Source: Marivirga sp. (GTDB lineage: Bacteria > Bacteroidota > Bacteroidia > Cytophagales > Cyclobacteriaceae). Taken from it: 49,760 nucleotides of DNA. Location of the stretch: assembly GCF_024636815.1 (NCBI RefSeq), contig NZ_JAGXGF010000110.1, positions 1 to 49,760 of the forward strand. Reading direction: 5' to 3'. The translations under genes were made by a program, and so were the position numbers. Every line of letters begins with the position of its first letter. Position 1 is the stretch's first letter. The notes below the pieces were generated by a model, which was given only the letters and a program-made list of their open reading frames with translations, had not been told where the DNA came from and searched no databases. This document shows positions 41,688-49,760 of this stretch, one piece after another.

Positions 41688-42365
41688 ATGAAAGTATTAA
41701 TTGTGGAAGACCAAGTTGAATTGGCTAAAAATATTGAAGACTACCTTAAAAAAGAAGGTATTCAGACTAGTGTTGCCCCGGATTTTTTTACCGCTACGGA
41801 TAAACTGGCTGCTTATGAATATGATGTAGTCATTATAGATCTGATGTTGCCGGATGGAAATGGTATGGATTTATTGTATTCATTAAGAGCTAATCGCAAA
41901 AATATTGGGACCTTAATATTATCTGCTAAAAATTCTATTGATGATAAGGTAAGGGGCTTAGATGCCGGAGCGGATGATTATTTAGGTAAACCTTTCCATT
42001 TATTAGAATTGGCATCCAGATTGAAAGCGATTTATAGAACCAGGAAGCAAGAAAGTAGTAATACTATTGAACTGGATAAAATTATTATTGATACAGATAA
42101 GAAAGAGGTTACGGTTCAAAACGAAAAAATTGATCTAACAAAAAAAGAATACGAAATGCTTTTATTCTTTGCCAATAATGCAAAAAGGGTGTTGACCAAA
42201 CAAAATATAGCAGAGCACCTTTGGGGTGATTTTATAGATCAAAGTGATTCTTTTGATTTTGTTTATCAACATATCAAAAACTTAAGAAAGAAAATTCAAA
42301 AAGCAGCTGGCACGGATATTTTGGAAACAGTTTATGGTGTAGGTTACAAGCTTAAAAACTTATAA
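41688..42365 (+). CDS. OmpR-family response regulator
   Basis: A 225-residue DNA-binding regulator. The receiver has the acidic pair Glu7-Asp8, phospho-acceptor Asp51 in VVIIDLMLPDGNG, and Lys101 in GADDYLGKPF. The C-terminal winged helix (about 125-225) shows LTKKEYEMLLFFANNAKRVLT and VYGVGYKL. It is phosphorylated by the adjacent kinase, whose gene begins one base after its stop, so the two form one unit. The next gene is an outer-membrane receptor; a receptor directly behind such a pair is a likely target. Confidence 0.95.
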   Translation: MKVLIVEDQVELAKNIEDYLKKEGIQTSVAPDFFTATDKLAAYEYDVVIIDLMLPDGNGMDLLYSLRANRKNIGTLILSAKNSIDDKVRGLDAGADDYLGKPFHLLELASRLKAIYRTRKQESSNTIELDKIIIDTDKKEVTVQNEKIDLTKKEYEMLLFFANNAKRVLTKQNIAEHLWGDFIDQSDSFDFVYQHIKNLRKKIQKAAGTDILETVYGVGYKLKNL

Positions 42366-42366
42366 T

Positions 42367-43620
42367 ATGCGATTAATTACGAAGATAGTTTTAATATTTC
42401 TTGGACTTTCATTGCTAGTATTCATTGTTGGTGGGGTGGTTACGGTCCAAATTATTTCTAATGAAGTAAAAAAAGAGGAAAGATGGTTTCTGTTAGAAAG
42501 ATTGAGTTCTACAGAAAAATACATTGAAAGAAGACAGCCTACCAAGGATATTATTCGAGATAAAGTCATGATCCTCCCTCAAAAAGATTCCATTGAAATA
42601 GATAATGTGATTTTTTCTGACACCATAGTACATCATAGTACATTAGAGCGACCTGAACAGCATAATAAATTAGATGTGGGTAAAAAAATTAAAGGCCGTT
42701 TTTATAAAATTACCCTCTATGATATTATAATAGAACAGGATGATATAGCAGATGGAGTAATTGAATCTTTAGTTAAAACATATTTGCTATTGTTTGTGGT
42801 CGTGCTTTTAGGTAGCTGGATGTTATCCAGAAAATTACTCAAGCCTTTTGAAGATACACTATCTGCCATTAAACGATTTGATATTAAAGAAAATGAACCT
42901 TTTGATTTACCTCAAACTGACACTAAAGAATTTAAAAAGTTAAATGATTTTATTGATCAAATGTCACAAAAAGTAATGGCAGATTACCAATCACTGAAAG
43001 AATTTACAGAAAATGCTAGCCATGAAATTCAAACACCCATCAGTATAGCAAAGGGGAAACTAGAACTTTTGCAAGATGGAAATTTAGACGAAGAACAGAA
43101 AAAATTGATATCTGAAGCATCTAAAAGTTTAAATAATTTATCAAAACTGGGGAATACATTAACGCTTTTAGCGAAAATTGATAATCAAGAATTTGAGCAA
43201 AAGGAAAGTGTAGATGTAAGTAATACTTTAGAAGATTTTATTGACGAATATGAAGAACTCATTTATTTGAAAGGGATTACCTTAAGTAAAAAAATTGAAA
43301 CTGATATTGAGTGGAATATACATCCTGTATTGTTAGAAATTTTGATCACTAATCTTTTGAATAATTCCATCAAACATAATTTATCTTCGGGAGGATTTAT
43401 AAAAGTATATTTAGAAAAGAATCAATTGATAATAGAGAATTCTGGTAAACCTTTAAGTCATGATCCTAATCTACTTTTTGCTCGCTTTAAAAAGGGTAAT
43501 CAAAGTAGTTCTTCCCTGGGATTGGGGCTTGCCATCATTCATAAAATCTGCAAAGTCAGTGGATTAAATATAAATTATATAAATAAAGAACAACTCCATC
43601 AAATTACCATAGAAAACTGA
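42367..43620 (+). CDS. Membrane sensor histidine kinase
   Basis: A 417-residue kinase. Two membrane helices (about 8-30 and 137-158) flank a short periplasmic domain of about 105 residues. A HAMP-like linker follows, then the H-box ENASHEIQTPISIAKG (phospho-His219). ATPase motifs are NLLNNSIKHN and SSLGLGLAI; the G1 box between them looks short (IENSGKPL), which is usual for Bacteroidota kinases of this type. It forms a unit with the OmpR-type regulator just upstream. The periplasmic domain probably senses envelope state or a ligand. Confidence 0.92.
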   Translation: MRLITKIVLIFLGLSLLVFIVGGVVTVQIISNEVKKEERWFLLERLSSTEKYIERRQPTKDIIRDKVMILPQKDSIEIDNVIFSDTIVHHSTLERPEQHNKLDVGKKIKGRFYKITLYDIIIEQDDIADGVIESLVKTYLLLFVVVLLGSWMLSRKLLKPFEDTLSAIKRFDIKENEPFDLPQTDTKEFKKLNDFIDQMSQKVMADYQSLKEFTENASHEIQTPISIAKGKLELLQDGNLDEEQKKLISEASKSLNNLSKLGNTLTLLAKIDNQEFEQKESVDVSNTLEDFIDEYEELIYLKGITLSKKIETDIEWNIHPVLLEILITNLLNNSIKHNLSSGGFIKVYLEKNQLIIENSGKPLSHDPNLLFARFKKGNQSSSSLGLGLAIIHKICKVSGLNINYINKEQLHQITIEN

Positions 43621-43690
43621 TAATCACCATTTAACAACTCCATATAATGTTTTATTGAGATATCCAGAACAATTACATTAAAAATATACT

Positions 43691-43700
43691 TGTAGCTACA
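43691..43700. promoter_or_regulatory. TGTAGCTACA palindrome upstream of the outer-membrane receptor
   Basis: A perfect 10-bp palindrome 89 bp before ATG 43789 and about 54 bp before the TAAATTTG box. It is one of the four TGTAnnTACA sites in the window. Confidence 0.4.
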
Positions 43701-43753
43701 TATAATTTTTGGTCTAATGAGTGAAAATTCAAATTTTCTACAGAATTGGATCA

Positions 43754-43761
43754 TAAATTTG
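43754..43761 (+). promoter_or_regulatory. Candidate -7 box (TAAATTTG) of the receptor gene
   Basis: It matches TAnnTTTG and ends 27 bp before ATG 43789. The gene is separated from the kinase by 168 bp, so a promoter of its own is expected. Confidence 0.4.
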
Positions 43762-43788
43762 TATTAATAAAGATTGAAAACCGTAGTT

Positions 43789-46239
43789 ATGCATAATACA
43801 AGTAAAAATATTCTGAAAACATTTACCCTAATTTTATTTAGTTTATCCTCTATCACTTTGTGGGCACAGAGCACTAAGGTGACTGGTAAGTTGGTAGATG
43901 CTAAAACTAAAGAACCACTGGCTTATGCAAATGTAAGTGTGTTTAATGAAAATGAAGAACTAATTACAGGTACTGTTACCCCTGAATCCGGTAATTTTCA
44001 AATTCAAGTTGAAAGAGGTGAATATACCTTAAGGATTCAATTTATTTCCTACTTAACTATAAATAGAAAAATAAATGCTGATCAAAGTAGTATTGATTTG
44101 GGTACTATTGAACTAAGTGAGGATGTGAATCAGCTTTCTGAAGTAGAAGTCGTAGCCAGGCGACCTCAGATGGAAATGAAATTAGATAAGAGGGTTTTTA
44201 ATGTAAGCGAAGACCTTAGTAATATTGGAAGCAATGCAGAATCTTTATTGGATAACCTTCCAAGCGTTACGGTAGATATAGATGGAAACGTTTCTTTAAG
44301 AGGTAGTGGAAATGTAAGAATTCTTATAGATGGAAGACCATCCGGTTTAGTAGGGATTAGCGGTGGCTCTGCTTTAAGACAAATTCAAGCTGATCAGATT
44401 GAGAGAGTAAAAGTTATTACAAATCCCTCAGCAAGATATGAGGCAGAAGGAAATGCTGGTATTATTAATATCATCATGAAGAAAGAGAAAAAAGGAGGTG
44501 TTAATGGTAGTATCAGTGCCAATTTGGGTTACCCTATAATTGGAGGTGTAAATAGCAACATCAACTATAGAAAAGGTAATGTCAACTTATTTGGTAGCTA
44601 TGGAATTACTTATAGAGAAAACTTTGGTGGTGGCTTTATTGATCAAGAATTTTTTCCAGAAGATACTGCTTATTCAACTTATGTGGATAGGAAGAGGGAA
44701 AGAAGTGGTCTTTCACAAAATGCCAGATTTGGTATAGATTATAGCTTCAATAAAAGCACCACATTAACAGGTTCTTTTCTTTATAGAGTTTCAGATGAAA
44801 ATAATTTGAGTTATAATTATTATGATGACTACAATGGAATCAACAGAGAAACAAGAGAATTAATTAGACGCTCTGTTAGAATTCAAAATGAAAAAGAAGA
44901 TGAAGAAGTCATAGAATACGATCTTAATTTTACTAAAACATTTGGTGGTGATGATAACCATAAATTAACCGCTGATTTTCAATATAGAAACAATTCAGAA
45001 ACTGAGGATTCTGATTTAAGGAATGAAAGATTTGTAATCTCAAGTAATCAATTTGTTGATAGTATTCAGCAACGCTCTTATGTAAATGAGTTTTCTGAAA
45101 ATATCTTAATGCAAGCTAATTATGTGAAACCAATAGGGGAAAGTAGATCATTTGAAGCAGGTTGGAGAAGTACCTTACGAACTATCTCCAACGAGTATGA
45201 AGTAACTCAGGAAGTTGACGGACAGGAAGCAGATAGTGTTTTAGGTGATTTTACTAATGATTTTATTTATAATGAAAATATTCACGCCATCTACGCAATC
45301 TACAATAGTGAATTTGATAAATTCACTTATCAAATTGGTTTAAGAACAGAATTGACAGATATTACGACACAGTTGAAACAACCAGTAGATACGGTAAATG
45401 CACGTGATTATTTGAATTTTTTCCCTAGCGTATTTATGACTTATGAATTCACTAAATTACATACATTACAGGCGAGCTATAGTAGAAGATTTGATAGACC
45501 AAGATTTCGATCTTTAAATCCTTTCTCAAATTTTAATGATGATAGAAATATAAGAATAGGTAATCCAAATCTTAATCCTGAATTTACAGATTCCTACGAA
45601 ATCGGATTGGTGAATAATTTTAGTGATGCCACGCTTTATAGCGGTTTGTATTATAGAAGAACTACAGGAGTAACGGAAAGAATTAACACTGTAATAGACG
45701 GGATTACTTATACACAGCCTCAGAATTTAGCGGAAAGAAATTCAATTGGTATTGAAAATAATTATTCTCATGATTTGAACGATTGGTGGAGACTGAATGG
45801 TAATGTTAACTTTTACTATTCTGAAACTTATGGCGTGGTGAATGAGAAAGTATTTTCAGCAGAAACATTTACAGCTTCAGGTAGAGCTACATCCCAAATG
45901 TCGTTTAGTAATGATTTTGATGTTCAATTAAGTGCTTTCTATAGAGCTCCTCAACAAACTACTCAAGGGACTAGAAAAGCCTTTTATATGGTGGATTTAG
46001 GCTTTAGTAAAGAAGTGTTGGATAAGAAAGGAACCTTAGCTTTAAATGTGAGAGATCTCTTGAATTCTAGAAAATGGAGAACCACTACCTCTGGTGATGA
46101 CTTTTTCTACAATTCTGAATTCCAATGGAGAACAACTACTGTTACCCTTTCATTTGATTATAGAATCAATTCTAATAAAAGAAAAGGCGAAAGAAATAGA
46201 GAGGGTGGAGATTATGAAGGCGGAGGAGATGAATTTTAA
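43789..46239 (+). CDS. Outer-membrane receptor of the CarboxypepD_reg / plug / OMP beta-barrel type
   Basis: An 816-residue outer-membrane protein. I chose ATG 43789 (signal peptide MHNTSKNILKTFTLILF... ending LWAQ); a TTG at 43774 would extend it. A carboxypeptidase-regulatory-like domain (about 28-110) is followed by LSEVEVVARRP and a plug (SLLDNLPSVTVDIDGNVSLRG, VRILIDGRPSG, RVKVITNPSARYEAEGNAGIINII). The rest is a barrel of the OMP_b-brl_3 type. The C-terminus is a charged, glycine-rich tail ending in Phe. It is a clear paralogue of the receptor at 8396-10873. Its place behind a two-component pair suggests control by that regulator. Confidence 0.9.
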   Translation: MHNTSKNILKTFTLILFSLSSITLWAQSTKVTGKLVDAKTKEPLAYANVSVFNENEELITGTVTPESGNFQIQVERGEYTLRIQFISYLTINRKINADQSSIDLGTIELSEDVNQLSEVEVVARRPQMEMKLDKRVFNVSEDLSNIGSNAESLLDNLPSVTVDIDGNVSLRGSGNVRILIDGRPSGLVGISGGSALRQIQADQIERVKVITNPSARYEAEGNAGIINIIMKKEKKGGVNGSISANLGYPIIGGVNSNINYRKGNVNLFGSYGITYRENFGGGFIDQEFFPEDTAYSTYVDRKRERSGLSQNARFGIDYSFNKSTTLTGSFLYRVSDENNLSYNYYDDYNGINRETRELIRRSVRIQNEKEDEEVIEYDLNFTKTFGGDDNHKLTADFQYRNNSETEDSDLRNERFVISSNQFVDSIQQRSYVNEFSENILMQANYVKPIGESRSFEAGWRSTLRTISNEYEVTQEVDGQEADSVLGDFTNDFIYNENIHAIYAIYNSEFDKFTYQIGLRTELTDITTQLKQPVDTVNARDYLNFFPSVFMTYEFTKLHTLQASYSRRFDRPRFRSLNPFSNFNDDRNIRIGNPNLNPEFTDSYEIGLVNNFSDATLYSGLYYRRTTGVTERINTVIDGITYTQPQNLAERNSIGIENNYSHDLNDWWRLNGNVNFYYSETYGVVNEKVFSAETFTASGRATSQMSFSNDFDVQLSAFYRAPQQTTQGTRKAFYMVDLGFSKEVLDKKGTLALNVRDLLNSRKWRTTTSGDDFFYNSEFQWRTTTVTLSFDYRINSNKRKGERNREGGDYEGGGDEF

Positions 46240-46415
46240 ATTTGTAAAGGGTTTAGTTTAACGATAGCGTGGAATGCAGTTCGCGTTTATTTCTCTTAAG
46301 CTTTTTACTGACTGCATCACACCCCACATCAAACGGCCACAAACAACTTTTCTCAAAAGCATTTCTATAAACTAGAATAATCTGCCATATTAGCTTTCTT
46401 TAAAATTCTAAAAAC
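46240..46415. other. Intergenic spacer before the ROK kinase gene
   Basis: 176 bp without an ORF. It has slightly higher G+C than its surroundings around 46260-46345. I see no hairpin, box or repeat of note, and no clear terminator for the receptor gene. Confidence 0.4.
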
Positions 46416-47327
46416 ATGAGTGAGCAAAAGGCATTATGGGGTATTGATTTAGGGGGTACTAAAATTGAAGGTGTTATTTTAAAATCAAAAGATAATCCTG
46501 AAGTTTTATTAAGAAAAAGAATTGAAACAGAAGCAGATAAAGGTTACGAACATATAACTGATCGAATTAAATTATTGGTGAGTCAAATGGCTGAAGAGAT
46601 TGGTTTTCAACCAAAATCTATCTGGATTGGTACTCCTGGTTCCACAGATCCGGAAAGTGGATTACTGAAAAATAGTAATTCTACTAACTTAAATCATAAA
46701 CCACTACATAAAGACCTTGAGAAACTTTTAAAAATTCCTGTATTTATGGCGAATGATGCGAATTGTTTTGCCGTAGCCGAAACACAAATGGGCGTAATAA
46801 AAGATCAATTCCCCAAAGTTGAGGTAGTTTTCGGGGTCATTATGGGCTCAGGCGTTGGTGGCGGTTTGGTCATTAATGGAAAAGTTTGGAATGGAAAACA
46901 TGGAATAGCAGGAGAGTGGGGTCATATTTTTTTAGATGCAGATGGAGAGGACTGCTATTGCGGAAAACACGGTTGCGTAGAAACCATATTAGCTGGAAAA
47001 GCATTAGAGCGATATTATAAAAAAATATCTGGAAAGGATAAGAAGCTTAAAGACATTATGGCTGATAAAAGTGATGATGAATTTGCTCAAAAAGCCTATG
47101 AACGTTTAATTCACTTTTTAGGAAAAGGTTTATCTGTTATAATCAATGTAATAGATCCTGACGTGATTATAATTGGCGGTGGAGTAGGAAATATTCCACA
47201 CTTATATGATGAGGGTGTTGAGTCTGTAAAGCAATTTACTTTCAATCCTGATATGAAAACACCTATAGTAAAACCAAAGTTGGGTGACAGTGCAGGAGTT
47301 TTTGGTGCTGCTTTTTTAAATTCATAA
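46416..47327 (+). CDS. ROK-family sugar kinase
   Basis: A 303-residue kinase of the ROK group, which phosphorylates glucose, N-acetylglucosamine or related sugars with ATP. The phosphate-binding loop is GIDLGGTKIEG (9-19), NDAN (catalytic Asp) lies about residue 111-114, and GSGVGGGLVINGKVWNGKHGIAGEWGHI holds the sugar site. The zinc-binding loop is CYCGKHGC with Cys180, Cys182 and Cys187, a family signature. No DNA-binding domain, so it is an enzyme rather than a repressor. The ribulose-phosphate epimerase gene follows on the same strand after 35 bp; together they point to cytoplasmic sugar metabolism. Confidence 0.92.
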   Translation: MSEQKALWGIDLGGTKIEGVILKSKDNPEVLLRKRIETEADKGYEHITDRIKLLVSQMAEEIGFQPKSIWIGTPGSTDPESGLLKNSNSTNLNHKPLHKDLEKLLKIPVFMANDANCFAVAETQMGVIKDQFPKVEVVFGVIMGSGVGGGLVINGKVWNGKHGIAGEWGHIFLDADGEDCYCGKHGCVETILAGKALERYYKKISGKDKKLKDIMADKSDDEFAQKAYERLIHFLGKGLSVIINVIDPDVIIIGGGVGNIPHLYDEGVESVKQFTFNPDMKTPIVKPKLGDSAGVFGAAFLNS

Positions 47328-47350
47328 GTGGGTGGTAAAAGCAATTTTTA

Positions 47351-47358
47351 TATCTTTG
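47351..47358 (+). promoter_or_regulatory. Candidate -7 box (TATCTTTG) very close to the epimerase start
   Basis: It fits TAnnTTTG exactly, but its last base is only four bases before ATG 47363. If real, the transcript would begin at or next to the start codon, i.e. be leaderless. No clear -33 TTG is visible. Confidence 0.3.
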
Positions 47359-47362
47359 CCAA

Positions 47363-48019
47363 ATGAGTCACTTAATAGCCCCTTCCGTTTTAGCCGCTGA
47401 CTTTGCAAATTTGCAAAGAGATGTGGAAATGTTGAATGAAAGTCAAGCAGATTATATCCATGTAGATATCATGGATGGTGTTTTCGTTCCTAATATTTCA
47501 TTTGGATTGCCCGTTTGCGAAGCCATCTATAAACATGCTAAAAAGCCATTGGATGTGCACTTGATGATTGAAAAACCTGAAAATTATATTCAGGCATTTC
47601 ATGATGCAGGTGCGGCCACTATTTCTGTGCATTATGAAGCTAGTCCTCATTTACACAGAACCCTTCAAGCCATTAGAGATTTAGGATTAAGAGCCGGAGT
47701 AGCCATAAATCCACATACCAATGTGTCTCTGTTAGAGAATGTAATTCAGGAAACTGATTTAGTATGTATGATGTCTGTTAACCCAGGTTTCGGTGGTCAA
47801 AAATTTATTGAGCAAACTTATACGAAAGTTCGTCAATTGAAAGAATTGATAGTAGATCAGAATGCTTCGACTTTAATTGAAATAGATGGGGGTGTGAATA
47901 TAGACAATGCACCAAAATTATTGGAAGCAGGCGCTGATGTATTAGTTGCTGGAAATTTTGTTTTCAAATCTGAGAACCCAATACATACTATACAGGAACT
48001 AAAAGACGTTTCTATCTGA
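47363..48019 (+). CDS. rpe: Ribulose-phosphate 3-epimerase
   Basis: A 218-residue TIM-barrel enzyme interconverting ribulose-5-phosphate and xylulose-5-phosphate in the pentose phosphate pathway. Motifs in order are IAPSVLAADFANL (5-17, with the catalytic Asp), YIHVDIMDGVFVPNISFG (36-53, with His, Asp and Met at the metal site), DVHLMIEKPE (about 73-82), MSVNPGFGGQKFI (phosphate loop) and EIDGGVN (second catalytic Asp). All residues are present. It follows the ROK kinase closely and may be transcribed with it, or from the box at 47351. Confidence 0.97.
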   Translation: MSHLIAPSVLAADFANLQRDVEMLNESQADYIHVDIMDGVFVPNISFGLPVCEAIYKHAKKPLDVHLMIEKPENYIQAFHDAGAATISVHYEASPHLHRTLQAIRDLGLRAGVAINPHTNVSLLENVIQETDLVCMMSVNPGFGGQKFIEQTYTKVRQLKELIVDQNASTLIEIDGGVNIDNAPKLLEAGADVLVAGNFVFKSENPIHTIQELKDVSI

Positions 48020-48036
48020 TAAATAGCTGGCAGTAC

Positions 48037-49760
48037 ATGCGTCCAATTTTCTTTTTATTTTTAGTGTTTTTTACTCCATTTATTTCATTGGGACAAACCC
48101 AAAGCTTAAAAGGGAGAGTGATAGATTCTAGAAATAATGAAGGTATTGCTTCAGCAGGCATTCAATTAATAAATACGAAATTCAGTACCCAAACAGACAG
48201 TTTGGGTTTTTTTATTTTAAAAGTCCCCCAACAAACGGAATATCGTTTAACAATTTCACATGTCAGTTATATTAATCAAGACATTAAAATTCAAGGTATT
48301 GATTCAGCCATAATTCAAATGCAGATTGATAATCTGCTTTTGCAACAGGTGGATGTCAGCGGCCAGACTGATAATTTGCCAAGAAATGGTCTGCAAAAAA
48401 TAGAACCAATCTCTGTAAATGAAACAGCTACTCCTTTTAATGAATTTAATCAATTGCTTACCACGCTTCCTGGTGTGGTTTCTAATAATGAGTTGAGTAG
48501 TTCCTATGCGGTTAGAGGTGGGAATTTTGATGAAAATTTGGTTTATGTAAATGGAATGGAGATTTACAGACCTTTTTTAGTAAGGGCGGGCCAGCAGGAA
48601 GGATTAAGTTTTATCAATCCAGATTTGGTGGGTAGTATTGAATTTTCAGCAGGAGGTTGGGAAGCAAAATATGGGGATAAACTTTCAAGTAATCTTCTAA
48701 TCGACTATAAAAAAACAGAAGAAACAGAAGGGAATATAAATGTGGGGCTTTTAGGGGCTTCAGGTTACTTATCAACTCAATTTAATGAGAAAGACAATTT
48801 GTTACTTGGGTTAAGATATAAGAACGCTAAATATTTATTTAATACTTTTGAAACTGCAGGAGAATATTTACCCCGTTTTCTTGATTTCCAGGCTTTTTAC
48901 AATTATCGATTTTCAGATAAAACTACTTTAGATTTATTGGCAGTATTTGCACAAAATGATTACCGGATAGAGCCGGCATCGCGAGAAAGTGACTTCGGTT
49001 CTTTTCAACAAAAGTTAAGGTTTTTAGTGGCTTACGAAGGAGTAGAATCATTAAGTTATAGGAGTTTTCAAGGCGGGGCTAGATTACGTCATTTATTTAC
49101 TGATAACTTCCGAACCTCTGTAATATTATCCGCTTTCTCCACTTCTGAATTTGAATATAGTAATACAGAGGGGTTTTACCAACTGTGTGATGTTGACAGA
49201 GATCTGTCTTCTGACACATTTGATGAATGTATCAGTTTAAGAGGGATAGGGGCCAATTATAATTATGCTCGTAATTTTCTTTATGCACAAGTAGCCCAGG
49301 CTATTATTCGAAACGACTGGCAAATTCAGAAAGACCACCTTTTGGCATTCGGATTGGAATATAAAAAACAATATGTAAATGATTATTTAGATGAATTTGA
49401 ATTTAGAGATTCAGCTGATTTTGCTCAAGTTAATCGAGTGATCAAACAAGAAAACAATTTGCAAGCGACTTTTGCAAATGTTTATGTTCAGCATGAATGG
49501 CAAATAAATACTCGTCATTCTTTGAATTCAGGTCTGAGATTAAATTACGGGTCCAATACAGGCGAGTGGTTGCTTAGTCCGAGAGTTCAGTATCAAGTAA
49601 TTTTGCATGATGATAAAAGTGGGAAGCTTAATTTTTCTACCGGACTTTATCGTCAATATCCTTTTTACAGGGAATTACGAGATTTCTCTGGAAATATAAC
49701 ACCAGACGTTCGAGCTCAATCCGCTGTTCATTTTGTAGGGAATTACACAAAAAATTTAGA
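48037..49760 (+). CDS. TonB-dependent receptor, N-terminal part (runs off the window)
   Basis: ATG 48037 opens a frame of 574 full codons that reaches the window end without a stop. Residues 1-20 are a signal peptide (MRPIFFLFLVFFTPFISLGQ). A carboxypeptidase-regulatory-like domain follows (about 24-105), then LLQQVDVSG and a plug with FNQLLTTLPGVVSNNELSSS, YAVRGGNFDENLVYVNGMEIY and SIEFSAGGWEAKYGDKLSS. The barrel strands begin after about 210. It differs clearly from the two OMP_b-brl_3 receptors and is a more classical TonB-dependent receptor. It lies 17 bp after the epimerase stop and may be co-transcribed. The substrate is unknown. Confidence 0.9.
   Translation, partial: MRPIFFLFLVFFTPFISLGQTQSLKGRVIDSRNNEGIASAGIQLINTKFSTQTDSLGFFILKVPQQTEYRLTISHVSYINQDIKIQGIDSAIIQMQIDNLLLQQVDVSGQTDNLPRNGLQKIEPISVNETATPFNEFNQLLTTLPGVVSNNELSSSYAVRGGNFDENLVYVNGMEIYRPFLVRAGQQEGLSFINPDLVGSIEFSAGGWEAKYGDKLSSNLLIDYKKTEETEGNINVGLLGASGYLSTQFNEKDNLLLGLRYKNAKYLFNTFETAGEYLPRFLDFQAFYNYRFSDKTTLDLLAVFAQNDYRIEPASRESDFGSFQQKLRFLVAYEGVESLSYRSFQGGARLRHLFTDNFRTSVILSAFSTSEFEYSNTEGFYQLCDVDRDLSSDTFDECISLRGIGANYNYARNFLYAQVAQAIIRNDWQIQKDHLLAFGLEYKKQYVNDYLDEFEFRDSADFAQVNRVIKQENNLQATFANVYVQHEWQINTRHSLNSGLRLNYGSNTGEWLLSPRVQYQVILHDDKSGKLNFSTGLYRQYPFYRELRDFSGNITPDVRAQSAVHFVGNYTKNL

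Overview
The window is AT-rich bacterial DNA (roughly one third G+C by eye). It almost certainly comes from a member of the Bacteroidota, most likely a Cytophagales-type marine bacterium. The evidence is a set of receptors with a carboxypeptidase-regulatory domain followed by an outer-membrane barrel, an ExbB-X-ExbD-ExbD operon, a UMF1-type transporter, candidate TAnnTTTG -7 boxes, and few Shine-Dalgarno sequences. Genus cannot be proven from the sequence alone.

Layout. (1) Positions 1-4400 look like an accessory island ending at the 3' side of a minus-strand tRNA-Asp. It holds a caspase-family fragment, minus-strand coding debris, an HNH-like gene with an in-frame interruption at an A-AAA-AAG heptamer, a SecB-like chaperone gene, a helix-turn-helix/nucleotidyltransferase pair that looks like a toxin-antitoxin operon with palindromic operators, and a small membrane protein. 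(2) 4400-8400: accA, then a metallo-beta-lactamase-fold hydrolase and a patatin-like lipase. This gene pair is flanked by two oppositely oriented copies of a structured intergenic repeat, and the accA terminator region is duplicated. (3) 8400-12800, minus strand: an outer-membrane receptor, a MATE exporter and a four-helix membrane protein. (4) 12950-18000: an alpha/beta hydrolase, a DoxX-like protein, a frameshifted membrane protein gene, a coiled-coil protein, and a flippase-like/glycosyltransferase/YnfA cluster. (5) 18000-26200: a beta-rich secreted protein, a large metzincin lipoprotein, a tightly overlapped operon (PP2C phosphatase, polysaccharide deacetylase, glycosyltransferase, TatD nuclease, asparaginase), and tRNA-Ser. 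(6) 26300-30000: the ExbB/ExbD energy-coupling operon and a UMF1 transporter. (7) 30000-41500: a GAF sensor without a kinase, two secreted amidohydrolase-family proteins, a thioredoxin, a haloacid dehalogenase-like enzyme and a 1298-residue hybrid histidine kinase. (8) 41700-49760: an OmpR-type regulator and kinase next to an outer-membrane receptor, then a ROK sugar kinase, ribulose-phosphate epimerase and the first 574 codons of another TonB-dependent receptor that runs off the window.

How the genes fit together. Most of the window is chromosomal housekeeping and cell-envelope biology: fatty-acid synthesis (accA), energised import through outer-membrane receptors (ExbB/D plus three receptors), cell-surface polysaccharide (two membrane GT2 enzymes, a deacetylase, a flippase-like protein) and signalling (PP2C phosphatase, GAF sensor, hybrid kinase, a two-component pair). 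The likeliest novel material is the island at 1-4400, the covarying repeat pair around 5.9 and 8.2 kb, and a recurrent TGTAnnTACA palindrome found in four intergenic regions.
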